This document shows positions 52,372 to 62,170 of a stretch of DNA of 64,000 bases, in pieces. Below the pieces are notes generated by a model. That model worked only from the letters and a program-made list of their open reading frames with translations, did not search any database and was not told the DNA's origin. The translations under genes and the position numbers were made by a program. Location of the stretch: NCBI RefSeq assembly GCF_007971225.1, contig NZ_CP042435.1:744001-808000 (forward strand). Reading direction: 5' to 3'. This stretch comes from Panacibacter ginsenosidivorans. GTDB taxonomy: Bacteria; Bacteroidota; Bacteroidia; Chitinophagales; Chitinophagaceae. The stretch's first letter is position 1. Every line of letters starts with the position of its first letter.

Positions 52372-53664
52372 ATGACACATTCTCCTTTTTTATTGTATTC
52401 AGACGGCAACGGTAATATTTACGAAGATGAAACATTGTATGCGGTGGGCCGCGAAGGCTGGGATGCATTTCCCATTCCTTTGGAAGATTGGATATTATTA
52501 CCAGATGGCGGAAACCTTTATGAATTGCCCGGGCGAAAAGGTATTGGCATAGATGTAAAGACTGGAGAAATGCGTCTTTGTGATAAAGGCTGGGCAGTAG
52601 CGGCTTTTATTCCGCCTGCACATACAGGGCTTTATATTGCAGCTTATGAAACAGACCCTGATGCACCTACGCTTCCGTTGTTTTGTTACACTGCAGCAGG
52701 CTGGTACAAAAATCAGTTTTATGTTCCTGCAGTAAGAATAGAAGAAGATATACGTCAGGAATGTGTGGGCTATGATGATGAAAAGATACAAATTGGCGCA
52801 GCACATTTGCTAAAAACATATCCGCACAACAGGCTGGTAAAACACCTGATGGAAAATTGCTGCTTAACATACAATTGCCCTGCTGCAAGAAATTTTTCTT
52901 TGCATCGTTGGGAATGTCCTATACCTTCTTCACCTGCCTGTAATGCAAATTGCATAGGTTGTATTTCCTTTCAGCCACAGGAAGAGCAGATCGTATCTAC
53001 ACAGGATAGGCTTACATTTAAACCAACAGCAGAAGAGATCGCAGAATTTGCTGTGCCACATTTAATAGAAGCCCCCTATCCTATTGTAAGTTTTGGCCAG
53101 GGCTGCGAAGGCGAACCATTACTAATGTGGGAAACCATTCGTGAAGCAATCATAGAAATACGCAAACACACCAATCGCGGCAGCATCAATATTAATACCA
53201 ATGGCTCTAAACCAGATGCTGTAAAAGCCTTATGTGAAGCGGGTTTGAACAGTATACGTGTAAGCACCAACTCTGCACGCGAAAGTATTTATATGCCATA
53301 TTACCGTCCCAATAACTATGTGTTCGGTGATATTATTGAAAGTCTAAAGGTCATGCGCAGCTACGGCGGATGGACAAGCATTAACTATTTTGTATTTCCG
53401 GGTATGACAGATACTGTTGAAGAATATGAAGCATTAAGAAAGCTTATCATAGAAACAGATCTAAACATGATACAGTGGCGTAATTTTAATATTGATCCGG
53501 ATTGGTATCTTGGCAAGATCGGCATTACAGAAACAGGTGAATTACTGGGTGTAAAACAGTTGATGGAGTTAATAAGAGATGAATTTCCAAAACTAAAGTT
53601 TGGTTATTATAATCCACCGATCGAACGCATCAAAGGAAATTATACAACAGATTTTGCACATTGA
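52372..53664 (+). CDS. Radical SAM enzyme with a ~180-residue N-terminal extension
   Basis: A 430-residue protein. The iron-sulfur motif is C190-NAN-C194-IG-C197 (CNANCIGC, CX3CX2C), followed by VSFGQGCEGEPLLM, the Gly-rich SAM region and a barrel with NINTNGSKPDAV. Extra Cys (NCCLTYNCPAARNF) lie just before the cluster motif. The N-terminal ~180 residues (GNGNIYEDETLYAVGREGWD...) look like a separate beta-rich domain. The substrate is unknown. A VOC protein follows 25 bp later. Confidence 0.8.
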   Translation: MTHSPFLLYSDGNGNIYEDETLYAVGREGWDAFPIPLEDWILLPDGGNLYELPGRKGIGIDVKTGEMRLCDKGWAVAAFIPPAHTGLYIAAYETDPDAPTLPLFCYTAAGWYKNQFYVPAVRIEEDIRQECVGYDDEKIQIGAAHLLKTYPHNRLVKHLMENCCLTYNCPAARNFSLHRWECPIPSSPACNANCIGCISFQPQEEQIVSTQDRLTFKPTAEEIAEFAVPHLIEAPYPIVSFGQGCEGEPLLMWETIREAIIEIRKHTNRGSININTNGSKPDAVKALCEAGLNSIRVSTNSARESIYMPYYRPNNYVFGDIIESLKVMRSYGGWTSINYFVFPGMTDTVEEYEALRKLIIETDLNMIQWRNFNIDPDWYLGKIGITETGELLGVKQLMELIRDEFPKLKFGYYNPPIERIKGNYTTDFAH

Positions 53665-53689
53665 ATATTATTACTTAAAATCTAACATC

Positions 53690-54097
53690 ATGCAAACAAA
53701 TTCTAACAAAAACAATACTACCCGTTTTGCACCGATGCTCTATCTTAAAAATGTTGCAGACGGTATCGAATTTTATAAAGAAGCATTTAATGCAAAAGAA
53801 ATACGCCGCTTTAGCAATGATGATGGTAGTGTGCATGTAGCAGAAATGACGATAGAAAATGCAATGTTTCACATACACGAGGAAGGTTCTACTACAAGCA
53901 AACTAAGCCCGGCTACCCTCGGCGGCACCACTACCGTACTTGGGATATTTGTTGAAGATCCCGATGCTCTTATGTCAAAAGCAATTGCTGCGGGCGCAAC
54001 TGAAATTTCTCCTATGCAGGATTTCGATTATGGATACAGGCAGGGGGATATTAAAGATCCTTTTGGCCATAACTGGACATTTCAAAAAAGTATTTGA
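53690..54097 (+). CDS. VOC (glyoxalase/PhnB-like) protein
   Basis: A 135-residue protein of the vicinal-oxygen-chelate fold, closest in style to the PhnB/YdcB group: APMLYLKNVADGIEFYKEAF, AEMTIENAMFHIHEE, FDYGYRQGDIKDPFGHNWTF. Such proteins bind metal or small antibiotics, or are simple dioxygenase-like enzymes. The start ATG 53690 matches the family length; upstream Met residues lie in the radical SAM gene. Confidence 0.82.
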   Translation: MQTNSNKNNTTRFAPMLYLKNVADGIEFYKEAFNAKEIRRFSNDDGSVHVAEMTIENAMFHIHEEGSTTSKLSPATLGGTTTVLGIFVEDPDALMSKAIAAGATEISPMQDFDYGYRQGDIKDPFGHNWTFQKSI

Positions 54098-54140
54098 CTA
54101 AATATTTTGTGACCAGCTTCTGTCTTTCATAGCATCGTTT

Positions 54141-54160
54141 ATTGTGTCACTCACTTGTAC
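54141..54160 (-). repeat. Dispersed core repeat, copy 26 (GTGACAC form)
   Basis: ATTGTGTCACTCACTTGTAC with left flank GACCAGCTTC and ATAGCATCG, right flank TTTATTGAGCA. It lies between convergent genes. Confidence 0.88.
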
Positions 54161-54170
54161 ATTCTATGCT

Positions 54171-56393
54171 TTATTGAGCACTTTCCTTTAAATAATTTGA
54201 AAGGTTATTAATTACTTCAGCATCAAGCAGAATTTGTTGTTGTGCTTGCTTCCAGTCACGCTGTTCAATGGCTTCACGAATACCCGGCATTGTTTTAACA
54301 CCGTAACCTGTATATAATCCCGGGGCATAAATAGCATGTCTATACCAACCTCTTTGTGGTAATCCGTTTGTTAATAACAATTGCTGTTCTGCTTGATAAA
54401 GCTTTCTATTAAATGCATCAGCAGTAGTTGGCGCACCCGCCATCGTATTCCACTTATTCCATAAATTATCTGTTGCAATTTGCAGACCCAGCAAGGCATT
54501 TTGCAAAGAAGAAAAGTCGAGATATGGCACTTCGCCTTTTGGCTTTGGCATTGAAAGATGTAATGCGGTATCAGTTGCAACACTGTAATAGTTGTTCCTG
54601 ATAATATCATTCTCTGTTTTTGTATTATCACGCATATCGTTTGTAAGATTGATCAACTCTTCAGTATAACCATTGATGATCTTATACAGGTTTCTAAAAT
54701 CAAAAGGCAACACCTCTGCATTTGCCATGCGCAATGCAGCATGTCCTGCAGTTGTTGAAAGTGCAACACCGTATGCAAATGAAGGATCTTTAAATCGGCG
54801 ATAATCATCATAGGAATCATAAATAGAATGATAATCGCCACCATTATTTTCTCCACCATAACCAATATCTAAAGACGGCACACCAAGATGCTGAAGAAAA
54901 GATGAGAAATCTGAACCACTACCCAACGCATTAAGATCGATACCTGTTTTTTGCATTGCATCCTGTTTTGCTTTTGCTGAAGAAGCATTGATGATCTGCT
55001 GAGCCCTCAATCTTTCCAACACACTTACATTTGTTTGTGGATCATTTACATCTCTTGCAACTTCTGTCATAAATGTTTCCAGTGCATGTGAACCGCCTGC
55101 GCCAAGAAAACCTCTTCCGTTAGCATCAGAATTTATATACAATACTGCTTTCTCCTGCAATTCTTTTGCATGATCTTCTGCAAACTCAGTAGAGCCAAGT
55201 AATGCAGGCTCTTCACCATCCCATGCACAATAAACAATAGTGCGTTTTGGTCTCCATCCTGTTTTCAATAATTCACCGATAGATTTTGCCTCTTCCAGTA
55301 AGGCTGCTTGTCCACTTATAGGATCATCTGCACCATTAACCCATGCATCATGATGATTTCCGCGTATTATCCATTCATCAGGATACAGCGAACCTTTTAT
55401 TGTTGCTATTACATCATAACATGGAACAATATCCCAGTTAAATTCAAGCTTTAAATGTACTTTGGTTTTGCCAGCACCAATATGATATGTAAACGGCAAT
55501 ACGCCACGCCATCCATCCGGCGCAACCGCTCCATCCAATGCTTTTAATAATGGTTCTGCATCATGATAGCTGATCGGCAACACAGGTATCTTTAAAAGAT
55601 TCGTTGCATCGTTATGACTTGCTATGCGCTGTGCATTTGCTGTCGCACCAACACCCGGTGTTAAAGGATCACCGGGATAAACAGGCATATCCATTACAGA
55701 ACCACGCTGCACACCATATTCATTTTTAAATGCACCTTTCGGATATACATCACCCTGGAAATAGCCATCATCCATAGGATCAGAATAAATAATACAACCC
55801 AATGCACCATGTTCCTGTGCAACCTTTGGCTTTATACCACGCCAGCTACGCCCATATTTAGCAATTACAATTTTCCCTTTCACATCAATACCCATACGTT
55901 CCAGCAATTCATAATCTTCCGGCAAGCCATAATTCACAAAAACCAGTTCAGCAGTTACATCTCCATCCGCACTAAATGCATTATATGTTGGCAGCTGATC
56001 TGCCTGGCCCGATGTTGCGTCTTCTTTCAATGCCGGCTCTTTCAACAAGGCTTTGTATGTTGAGGGGCTTGTCATTTCAAGCACTCTTATTTTTGGCGTA
56101 GGAAATAAAACATGATACGTATCTATGCGCACATCAAATCCGTAACTTTTATAACGGTTGTAAATATTTTCTGCAACCCATTTGCTGCCTGCAGATCCAA
56201 GATTATGGGGCCTTGATGAAAGTTCTTTTATTGTATTGCCAATACCGGATGAACTTAAATTTTTATCAAAGTTTTGCTCAAGCAAAAACTGCTGCGCTGC
56301 CCCCTGTGTTGTAAACCCAGTAATTGTTTTAGTTTGTGCATTTATTGTAGCGCTGATCAATAAAATGCCGCCAATTAAAAAAGCTTTATTCAT
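54171..56393 (-). CDS. Secreted M28 peptidase, glutamate carboxypeptidase II-like
   Basis: A 740-residue protein with signal peptide MNKAFLIGGILLISATINAQ. A protease-associated (PA) domain (~130-270) is inserted before the M28 zinc peptidase core. Ligands appear in GNHHDAWVNGADDP, the catalytic Glu pair in DGEEPALLGS, and the late His in DYHSIYDS. A C-terminal transferrin-receptor-like dimerisation domain completes the PSMA-type layout. It cleaves C-terminal Glu/Asp from peptides, or is an aminopeptidase, in the periplasm or outside. Start is at the signal peptide. Confidence 0.9.
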   Translation of the reverse strand: MNKAFLIGGILLISATINAQTKTITGFTTQGAAQQFLLEQNFDKNLSSSGIGNTIKELSSRPHNLGSAGSKWVAENIYNRYKSYGFDVRIDTYHVLFPTPKIRVLEMTSPSTYKALLKEPALKEDATSGQADQLPTYNAFSADGDVTAELVFVNYGLPEDYELLERMGIDVKGKIVIAKYGRSWRGIKPKVAQEHGALGCIIYSDPMDDGYFQGDVYPKGAFKNEYGVQRGSVMDMPVYPGDPLTPGVGATANAQRIASHNDATNLLKIPVLPISYHDAEPLLKALDGAVAPDGWRGVLPFTYHIGAGKTKVHLKLEFNWDIVPCYDVIATIKGSLYPDEWIIRGNHHDAWVNGADDPISGQAALLEEAKSIGELLKTGWRPKRTIVYCAWDGEEPALLGSTEFAEDHAKELQEKAVLYINSDANGRGFLGAGGSHALETFMTEVARDVNDPQTNVSVLERLRAQQIINASSAKAKQDAMQKTGIDLNALGSGSDFSSFLQHLGVPSLDIGYGGENNGGDYHSIYDSYDDYRRFKDPSFAYGVALSTTAGHAALRMANAEVLPFDFRNLYKIINGYTEELINLTNDMRDNTKTENDIIRNNYYSVATDTALHLSMPKPKGEVPYLDFSSLQNALLGLQIATDNLWNKWNTMAGAPTTADAFNRKLYQAEQQLLLTNGLPQRGWYRHAIYAPGLYTGYGVKTMPGIREAIEQRDWKQAQQQILLDAEVINNLSNYLKESAQ

Positions 56394-56483
56394 ACTTCAT
56401 TTACGTTGAAACATGAAGATATTTAAAAACAAAAGAAATAGAACTTTTTTATGAAGCGGGCTGTTGCACAAATGTCATCGTCC

Positions 56484-56503
56484 CTTATGTCACTCACTTG
56501 TAC
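56484..56503 (-). repeat. Dispersed core repeat, copy 27 (GTGACAC form)
   Basis: CTTATGTCACTCACTTGTAC: one change in the GTGACAC dyad; right flank CCTTTACTGAGCAG conserved. Confidence 0.82.
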
Positions 56504-56543
56504 GCCTGATCCTTTACTGAGCAGTAACGTGGCTTAAAAGAAA

Positions 56544-57740
56544 TCAGGGCTGACCTTGTTTTTTTGAATTCTTATTAGAAGCAAGATTTTTCAGGGCTTT
56601 CTCTTTTTGTTTTATTTCCTTTAATAAATTGTCAGCATCAGTCTTATTGATTGGTTTCATCTGTAAATAAACTGCTTTTGCATCTTCCGGCTTATTGAGT
56701 GTAACATACGATAGGCCCTTGTAATAATAACTCACGGTTGATTCTTTGTCAAGTTCAATAGCCTTATTGAAATGAGCAATGGCATCTTCATATTTATTTA
56801 GCATATAATAAGCATACCCAAGCTGCTCTCTGCAGTGCACGTCTTTTTCATCATTATCTTCAGCCTTTTGTAAAAAAGGAATTGCTTCACTATATTTTTC
56901 CTGTCCAATATATATCCAGCCCGCTTTGTAATAATAATCTCTTGAATGTTCTTCATCTTTTTGCAGGGCAAGTTTAATATATACAAGCGCTTTGTCATAA
57001 TCCTTCAGGTTGTTATAGTAGATGTCCGCCATACCGCGCAATGCGGTACCATTTTCTGCATTTGCATCCAGGGCATTCTTATATGCATTTATTGCATCAT
57101 CATTATATCCCAGCATTAAATAAGTGTAACCCATCTCTGTGTATTTTTCAGCATACGCTTTTTGTCCCTTGGGTTCATATTTTTCCAGGAAGACTGATGC
57201 ATTAGAATAATCCTTGAAATAATTGGAACACACAGCAGCTTTATAATAACAATAGGCGTCGGGTGACATGTTTGCAGCGAAATATTTTTTATAATACCGT
57301 AATGCAGTTTCATAATTTTCTTCCGCATAATATATATCGGCAAGACACCTGGCAGCATCAGCATGTTTTGGCGCTAGTTCCAAAACTGTTTTATAATTTT
57401 CTTTAGCTTCTTCTTTTCTGCCCGAATTTTCGCAGGCATAAGCAAGTTCAAATAAATTTGCCGCAGATGGATTTAATTGAGTTGCTTCGCGTAAATATTT
57501 TATGGCTTCCTCATATTTTTTTAGTTCATCACATATCCAACCAGCTTCGTATAAAGCCTCAGTATAATTTTGCTTTTCTTCAATAGCTTCTTTTAAGGCT
57601 ATAAGCGCCTCTTCATATTTTTGCGCTTTTCTTAATGTTACGCCTTTCTCATAATTGTTTGTAGCTGTATTTGAAGCCTGGGAGTTAGCATTAATCGTTA
57701 CCAATGCACAAATAAGGCAAGTGGAGAATTGCTTAACCAT
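56544..57740 (-). CDS. Exported TPR-repeat protein
   Basis: A 398-residue protein with a short signal peptide (CALVTINANSQ). About nine to ten tetratricopeptide repeats fill the rest, for example EEALIALKEAIEEKQNYTEA, DDAINAYKNALDANAENG and EDAIAHFNKAIELDKES, and it ends in a basic Lys-rich tail. TPR arrays mediate protein-protein contacts; the partner is unknown. It stands alone on the minus strand. Confidence 0.85.
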   Translation of the reverse strand: MVKQFSTCLICALVTINANSQASNTATNNYEKGVTLRKAQKYEEALIALKEAIEEKQNYTEALYEAGWICDELKKYEEAIKYLREATQLNPSAANLFELAYACENSGRKEEAKENYKTVLELAPKHADAARCLADIYYAEENYETALRYYKKYFAANMSPDAYCYYKAAVCSNYFKDYSNASVFLEKYEPKGQKAYAEKYTEMGYTYLMLGYNDDAINAYKNALDANAENGTALRGMADIYYNNLKDYDKALVYIKLALQKDEEHSRDYYYKAGWIYIGQEKYSEAIPFLQKAEDNDEKDVHCREQLGYAYYMLNKYEDAIAHFNKAIELDKESTVSYYYKGLSYVTLNKPEDAKAVYLQMKPINKTDADNLLKEIKQKEKALKNLASNKNSKKQGQP

Positions 57741-58108
57741 AGTCTATTGAATTTTAGGAAAGTTAGCATTTATACGTAACTCCAAGCCATTCAACAAATG
57801 ATTTTAAGCTATAACTAATTTTATTGATGGCATTTAGATGTAGCAGGTTTTTGAATAAGTATTTTGTCTTCGTTGTGTCACTCACTTGTACGGTTGTTGT
57901 CTGTTGAGCAAAAAGATTGGCATGGCTTTATGTATTGGCATTTTAAGCCTTAGCTTAGCTAAACCGCACAAGACTCTTACACACAAAGCAACACCTCAGT
58001 CTGGCGCTACTTGTTAGTTTTATATTGGGTATACTTAAGCTAACATGGGCCAGGGTTTATTGAATATATTTACTTTAGAATTGATTACAAAAAATTAAAT
58101 CTCAGTTT
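57741..58108. other. Intergenic region with a repeat copy
   Basis: 368 bp between divergent genes. It holds repeat copy 28 at 57872 and AT-rich promoter sequence for both genes; no gene-like frame was seen. Confidence 0.5.
57872..57891 (-). repeat. Dispersed core repeat, copy 28 (GTGACAC form)
   Basis: GTTGTGTCACTCACTTGTAC, preceded by GTCTTC and followed by GGTTGTTG...TTGAGCA. Confidence 0.92.
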
Positions 58109-58975
58109 ATGAAATACGTTTTTCTTTTTGCTATCATTTTAGTGAGTTTCAAAAAAACGCTGAACGCACAATCCACCTCTTCTCCGTTAACTGCAATGCA
58201 GGTGATTGAATCAATAAAGAAAAATGTAAAACCGCATTGGTTTGATACAAGAACAGACACAATTATAATTGGTAATGGTTTCGATACTGTAAAAGGAATT
58301 GCCACCTGCATGTTTGTTGATATGAATATTTTGAAACGAGCCGTTGCAGCAAATTGCAATTTGATCATTACACATGAACCTACCTTTTATAATGCTAATG
58401 ATAACCCGCCGGATTTTATGAAAGAAGATAAAGTGCTGAAAGAAAAAATGGATTATATAAAAGAACACAAACTCATCATATTCAGATTCCATGATAATGC
58501 TCACAGGAATAATCCTGACCAGATCATGCAGGGATTAGCAAACGAATTGGGCTGGAAAGTTGTAAATCAATCTCCGTGGATACTGGAAGTAAAAAAACAA
58601 AAGCTTTCTGCGTTAGCAGAAGATCTGCAAAAACATTTCAATATAGAAGGCGTTCGTGTAATAGGTGATCCAAATCTTGAAATAAACAGAGTGGCTTTGG
58701 TGCCTGGACTGGCTCCAACATTACAAATGCATCTCGGTGCACTTCAACGGGATGATGTTGACGCAATACTTGTTGGCGAAGCAAGAGAGTGGGAAGATTA
58801 TGTTTATTCCAAAGATGCAGCAGAACAGGGGAGAAAGAAAGCTGCAATATTTATTGGACATATGAGATCCGAGGAACCAGGCATGAAATACTGTGCTAAT
58901 TGGTTACAAACCTTTATTAAAGAAGTACCGGTCACTTTTTTGAAAGATGAAAGTTTTTGGTGGTCGCCAAAGTAA
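58109..58975 (+). CDS. Nif3-like dinuclear metal protein with signal peptide
   Basis: A 288-residue protein whose core matches the NIF3/YbgI family: LIITHEPTFYNAND (metal His), FRFHDNAHRNNPDQ, and the C-terminal VGEAREWEDYVYSKDAA...FIGHMRSEEPGM with metal His/Glu. The first ~25 residues (YVFLFAIILVSFKKTLNAQ) read as a signal peptide, unlike usual cytosolic Nif3 proteins. Function of the family is unsettled (GTP cyclohydrolase I type 2 has been suggested for some). An exported metallo-hydrolase is the inference here. Confidence 0.82.
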   Translation: MKYVFLFAIILVSFKKTLNAQSTSSPLTAMQVIESIKKNVKPHWFDTRTDTIIIGNGFDTVKGIATCMFVDMNILKRAVAANCNLIITHEPTFYNANDNPPDFMKEDKVLKEKMDYIKEHKLIIFRFHDNAHRNNPDQIMQGLANELGWKVVNQSPWILEVKKQKLSALAEDLQKHFNIEGVRVIGDPNLEINRVALVPGLAPTLQMHLGALQRDDVDAILVGEAREWEDYVYSKDAAEQGRKKAAIFIGHMRSEEPGMKYCANWLQTFIKEVPVTFLKDESFWWSPK

Positions 58976-59078
58976 ATGTTTTTACCAAGGCACAAGTACT
59001 CCTAACTGTAAAGCAAGCCCGGCATGCTTTGCCAGAAAGTGTTTATGTTACCGGCAGCAGTAATGCTATTAAGCTTTT

Positions 59079-59098
59079 GTTGTGTCACTCACTTGTAC
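59079..59098 (-). repeat. Dispersed core repeat, copy 29 (GTGACAC form)
   Basis: GTTGTGTCACTCACTTGTAC with left flank AAGCTTTT and right flank CTATATTGAGCA. Decayed GGCACAAGTA fragments lie on both sides (58989, 59121). Confidence 0.92.
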
Positions 59099-59180
59099 GG
59101 TTGGATTCTATATTGAGCAAGGCACAAGTATCTGCACACAAGGCTTTGCAACTTGTAGTTACACAAGTAACGGTAAATTA

Positions 59181-59972
59181 TTAACCATGGAATAATTTAG
59201 TAAAGTCGAAATAGCTTAACACTGAAATAATCAAAAAATACAAAAGGCTATTAACTTGGAAATCTGATAAAAAATTTTTTGCATCAGGGATATAGTTACA
59301 CATTAAAACAGGAAATGCATAAGGCACATAAATTATGCTTTCCCAATGAGGAATATACATGCTTACTGCTAATACAACCCCTGCCAAACCAATCGCAATA
59401 TTTATAAATAAATTTTTCAACCTGAAGCTGAGCCAAAAATGAATTGCCCCAATAGCAAGCGTGGAAATAAAAGACCGGATAACAAAAGACGTAATTGCTG
59501 ATTGTACAGAATTATAGAGGTAAGAGGGGCTATACTCAAAAAAATTAAAATCACTTTTCCATAAACCCAATAATATGGCAAAGCCAAAAAAGAAAATAAG
59601 TAATAAAAAATAAAATGAAACTATTAAAAAGACCAACAGCAGGTATTTGCTGAAAAATATTTTTGATTTTGAAATTGGCAGAACAAAAATATGTTTCCAT
59701 GTATTTGATTTGTGCTCGATATTAAGTAATAGCGAAACAAGCAATACTATCAATAAAGGAAGGAAAGTAAAATGCACTCCATTAAACCCTTTTCTGAAAT
59801 ATTCGTTCCATGGATTTTCTCCGGGTTTTGGTAAATAATCATCCCAATCATAAATATGATGGAGGAAAAAAAATAAAGGGATAAAGGCTGCTCCCAAAAT
59901 AATAAGCCAGACTGCAAATGAGTTTTTTATTTTTATAATTTCAGTTTGAAAACTTGTAAGAAAGGATTTCAT
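59181..59972 (-). CDS. ABC-2 type transporter permease
   Basis: A 263-residue protein with six membrane segments, starting FAVWLIILGAAFIPLFFFL and ending SLLYFLIISVLSYFDF. The pattern matches ABC-2 permeases found with lantibiotic/bacitracin-type transporters. It follows the ATPase gene on the same strand (45 bp apart) and forms a simple two-gene exporter with it. Substrate inferred to be a peptide antibiotic or lipid-linked toxin, by analogy with similar LytTR-linked transporters. Confidence 0.8.
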   Translation of the reverse strand: MKSFLTSFQTEIIKIKNSFAVWLIILGAAFIPLFFFLHHIYDWDDYLPKPGENPWNEYFRKGFNGVHFTFLPLLIVLLVSLLLNIEHKSNTWKHIFVLPISKSKIFFSKYLLLVFLIVSFYFLLLIFFFGFAILLGLWKSDFNFFEYSPSYLYNSVQSAITSFVIRSFISTLAIGAIHFWLSFRLKNLFINIAIGLAGVVLAVSMYIPHWESIIYVPYAFPVLMCNYIPDAKNFLSDFQVNSLLYFLIISVLSYFDFTKLFHG

Positions 59973-60017
59973 TGTAAAGTTTTTTCAGATAAAAAAAGTG
60001 ATTTAAACAAGATTAAT

Positions 60018-60947
60018 TTAGCTTACTATGTAATTTTCTGTCATCTTCAAAAAGAGTTTTTTCAAGTTTTTTCCTTCATTAATTACTTCATAGACATCAA
60101 TATTATTTTCAATTAATGCTTTAATAATTTGCGGCACTTGCTGCTTTGAATGAATCATAATTTTTAATCCGTCTTCGCATTCATAAACATTGAAATTTTC
60201 AAGCAATTGCGCAGCCTTTTTGTTGTTATTCATTTTAATAATTACTTCTTCGGCAGAATTTGTTTCAACATTTATTAATTCCTCAATTGTACCCTGAAAA
60301 AGCATTTCGCCCATATTGATGATCCCTACATGGGTTACTATTTTCTCAATCTCGCCCAACAAATGACTGGATAAAAAAATCGTTGTATTCAATTCCCTGT
60401 TGATTCGTCTAAGCAATTCCCGCATCTCTGCCATTCCGTTTGGATCTAAACCATTCACGGGTTCGTCCAGGATCAATAATTCAGGCTCAGCAATCAGCGC
60501 ATTTGCAATACCGAGGCGTTGTTTCATACCCAAAGAGTACTCTTTTACTTTTTTATGTGCAGCAGATGAAAGTCTTACTAACTCTAATGTTTCAACAAGT
60601 CTTTCTTTTTTAATATTTCTTATTTTTCTTGTAATTTCAAGATTGTCATACCCTGAAATATGTTCGTATAAAGAAGGTTGTTCAATTAATGCCCCAGTCT
60701 TCGAATAAACTTCTATCCTGTTTTCAGAAAGATTCTTATTAAACAACCGCACTGACTTTTTTGTGTCTCTCAGCAATCCTAAAAGTATTCTTATGGTTGT
60801 TGTTTTCCCCGCACCATTAGGACCCAGAAAACCATATATCGAGCCTCTTTCCACTTTTAAGTTTATATCCTTTAAAATCATTCCCTTTCCGTTAAAACAG
60901 AAATTAAGGTTGTGCGTTTCAATGATGTAGGCGTTATTTTCTGGCAT
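60018..60947 (-). CDS. ABC transporter ATP-binding protein
   Basis: About 309 residues from ATG 60947 (MPENNAYIIETHNLNF). Walker A is FLGPNGAGKTTT, the signature motif is YSLGMKQRLGIA, Walker B is LLILDEPVNGLDP, and the switch His is in FLSSHLLGEIE. It resembles the BcrA/lantibiotic immunity type. A longer frame opens at 60995, but its extra residues look non-coding. It pairs with the permease at 59181 and is divergent from the kinase at 61148. Confidence 0.88.
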   Translation of the reverse strand: MPENNAYIIETHNLNFCFNGKGMILKDINLKVERGSIYGFLGPNGAGKTTTIRILLGLLRDTKKSVRLFNKNLSENRIEVYSKTGALIEQPSLYEHISGYDNLEITRKIRNIKKERLVETLELVRLSSAAHKKVKEYSLGMKQRLGIANALIAEPELLILDEPVNGLDPNGMAEMRELLRRINRELNTTIFLSSHLLGEIEKIVTHVGIINMGEMLFQGTIEELINVETNSAEEVIIKMNNNKKAAQLLENFNVYECEDGLKIMIHSKQQVPQIIKALIENNIDVYEVINEGKNLKKLFLKMTENYIVS

Positions 60948-61147
60948 ATGTATTTTATTAATAAGGCTCGAATATTGACTATCTAAGTCGATCAAAAAAA
61001 CAATTTTGTTAAATCATGCAGAAGTAAGGATAGAATGCTGATTATACCTGTTTAAATTTTCGTCATTGAAAAAGCTATCCTGGGCATTAATTTTTAAATG
61101 TTGGTCATTTTTATTTATACAGTGAAGGGAGATGCCGAAATTCACAT

Positions 61148-62170
61148 ATGCAAAAGCTTCAAAAAATAATCAGGCAACTTTTTGAAAGTAAAATTGAAAT
61201 ACATGTGCTGTTTATTATTTTCTTTCTTGTGTCATTTTTTCTACCTCCCTTAATCAATAATTTACCCGTTGATAAAATTATCCATGTAGTTGCCTATGCT
61301 CTTTTCCTTTTAGTATGTATATACATAGGAAGATGGTGTTCCCGGAGATGGTTATTGCAAAACAAGTTTTCCAGGTTACTTTTTTTTATGCCGGTGTCGT
61401 TAGCAGTCTTGTCTTTTACCGGTATTATTGGTTTGAAAATACTTACAAGTAACAATGTTCTGTCAATGACTATCACGGCTCTCTTTTTTGTGTTTCTATT
61501 TTTCTTTCTTGGCTTCTTTCTCTCCGTTACAAGAAATACGGTATTACGCCAAATAAATGAGGCAGAAAATTTACAACAGCAAAAAGAAATGGAATTAGAA
61601 TTATTACGATCTCAGTTGAGTCCGCATTTTCTATTCAATACTTTAAATAATTTGTATGGGCTTTCTATTACACAACATCAAAAAATTCCCGGTTTATTAC
61701 TTAAGTTGTCAGATTTACTTCGCTATTCTGTGTATGAATCCAAAGAGAGTTTTGTTTCTTTAAAAAATGAAGTGGCTTATATTGAGACCTATATAGAACT
61801 TGAAAAGATTAGAATTGGGGAAAAACTTTCGTATGAAGCAAACATTTACAAAGAAAATATTGAAAGTAATCAAATAGCTCCCTTATTGTTGATGGTGTTT
61901 GTTGAGAATGCTTTTAAACATTCAAAAAATACTTACGGGCAAACTATAGATATAAGAATAGATTTATCATTAATGAATGATACCTTGTACTTCACTGTCA
62001 GGAATCAGTATATAGATGGAGCAAATAAAATAAAAGATTTTAAGAAGACAGGAATTGGAATTTCAACAACTTTAAAACGTCTTGAATTATTGTACCCTCA
62101 AAAATATGTTTTGGACACAAAAAAAGTAAACGGGTATTATGAAGTAAAACTTCAATTAAATTTAAAATGA
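61148..62170 (+). CDS. LytS-type sensor histidine kinase
   Basis: A 340-residue protein. Four membrane segments occupy ~20-130 and a coiled coil ~133-155. The His_kinase domain follows with LLRSQLSPHFLFNTLNNLYG, where His (~163) is phosphorylated, and a short HATPase. It lacks an extracellular sensing domain, so it may sense through its membrane part or through the adjacent ABC transporter. It overlaps the response regulator by 4 bp. Confidence 0.85.
   Translation: MQKLQKIIRQLFESKIEIHVLFIIFFLVSFFLPPLINNLPVDKIIHVVAYALFLLVCIYIGRWCSRRWLLQNKFSRLLFFMPVSLAVLSFTGIIGLKILTSNNVLSMTITALFFVFLFFFLGFFLSVTRNTVLRQINEAENLQQQKEMELELLRSQLSPHFLFNTLNNLYGLSITQHQKIPGLLLKLSDLLRYSVYESKESFVSLKNEVAYIETYIELEKIRIGEKLSYEANIYKENIESNQIAPLLLMVFVENAFKHSKNTYGQTIDIRIDLSLMNDTLYFTVRNQYIDGANKIKDFKKTGIGISTTLKRLELLYPQKYVLDTKKVNGYYEVKLQLNLK

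Noticed and set aside
58981-59175. Additional full repeat copies around GGCACAAGTA at 58989 and 59121
   Set aside because: Only ~10 bp of the core match and no dyad is present, so they were not counted among the 30 copies.
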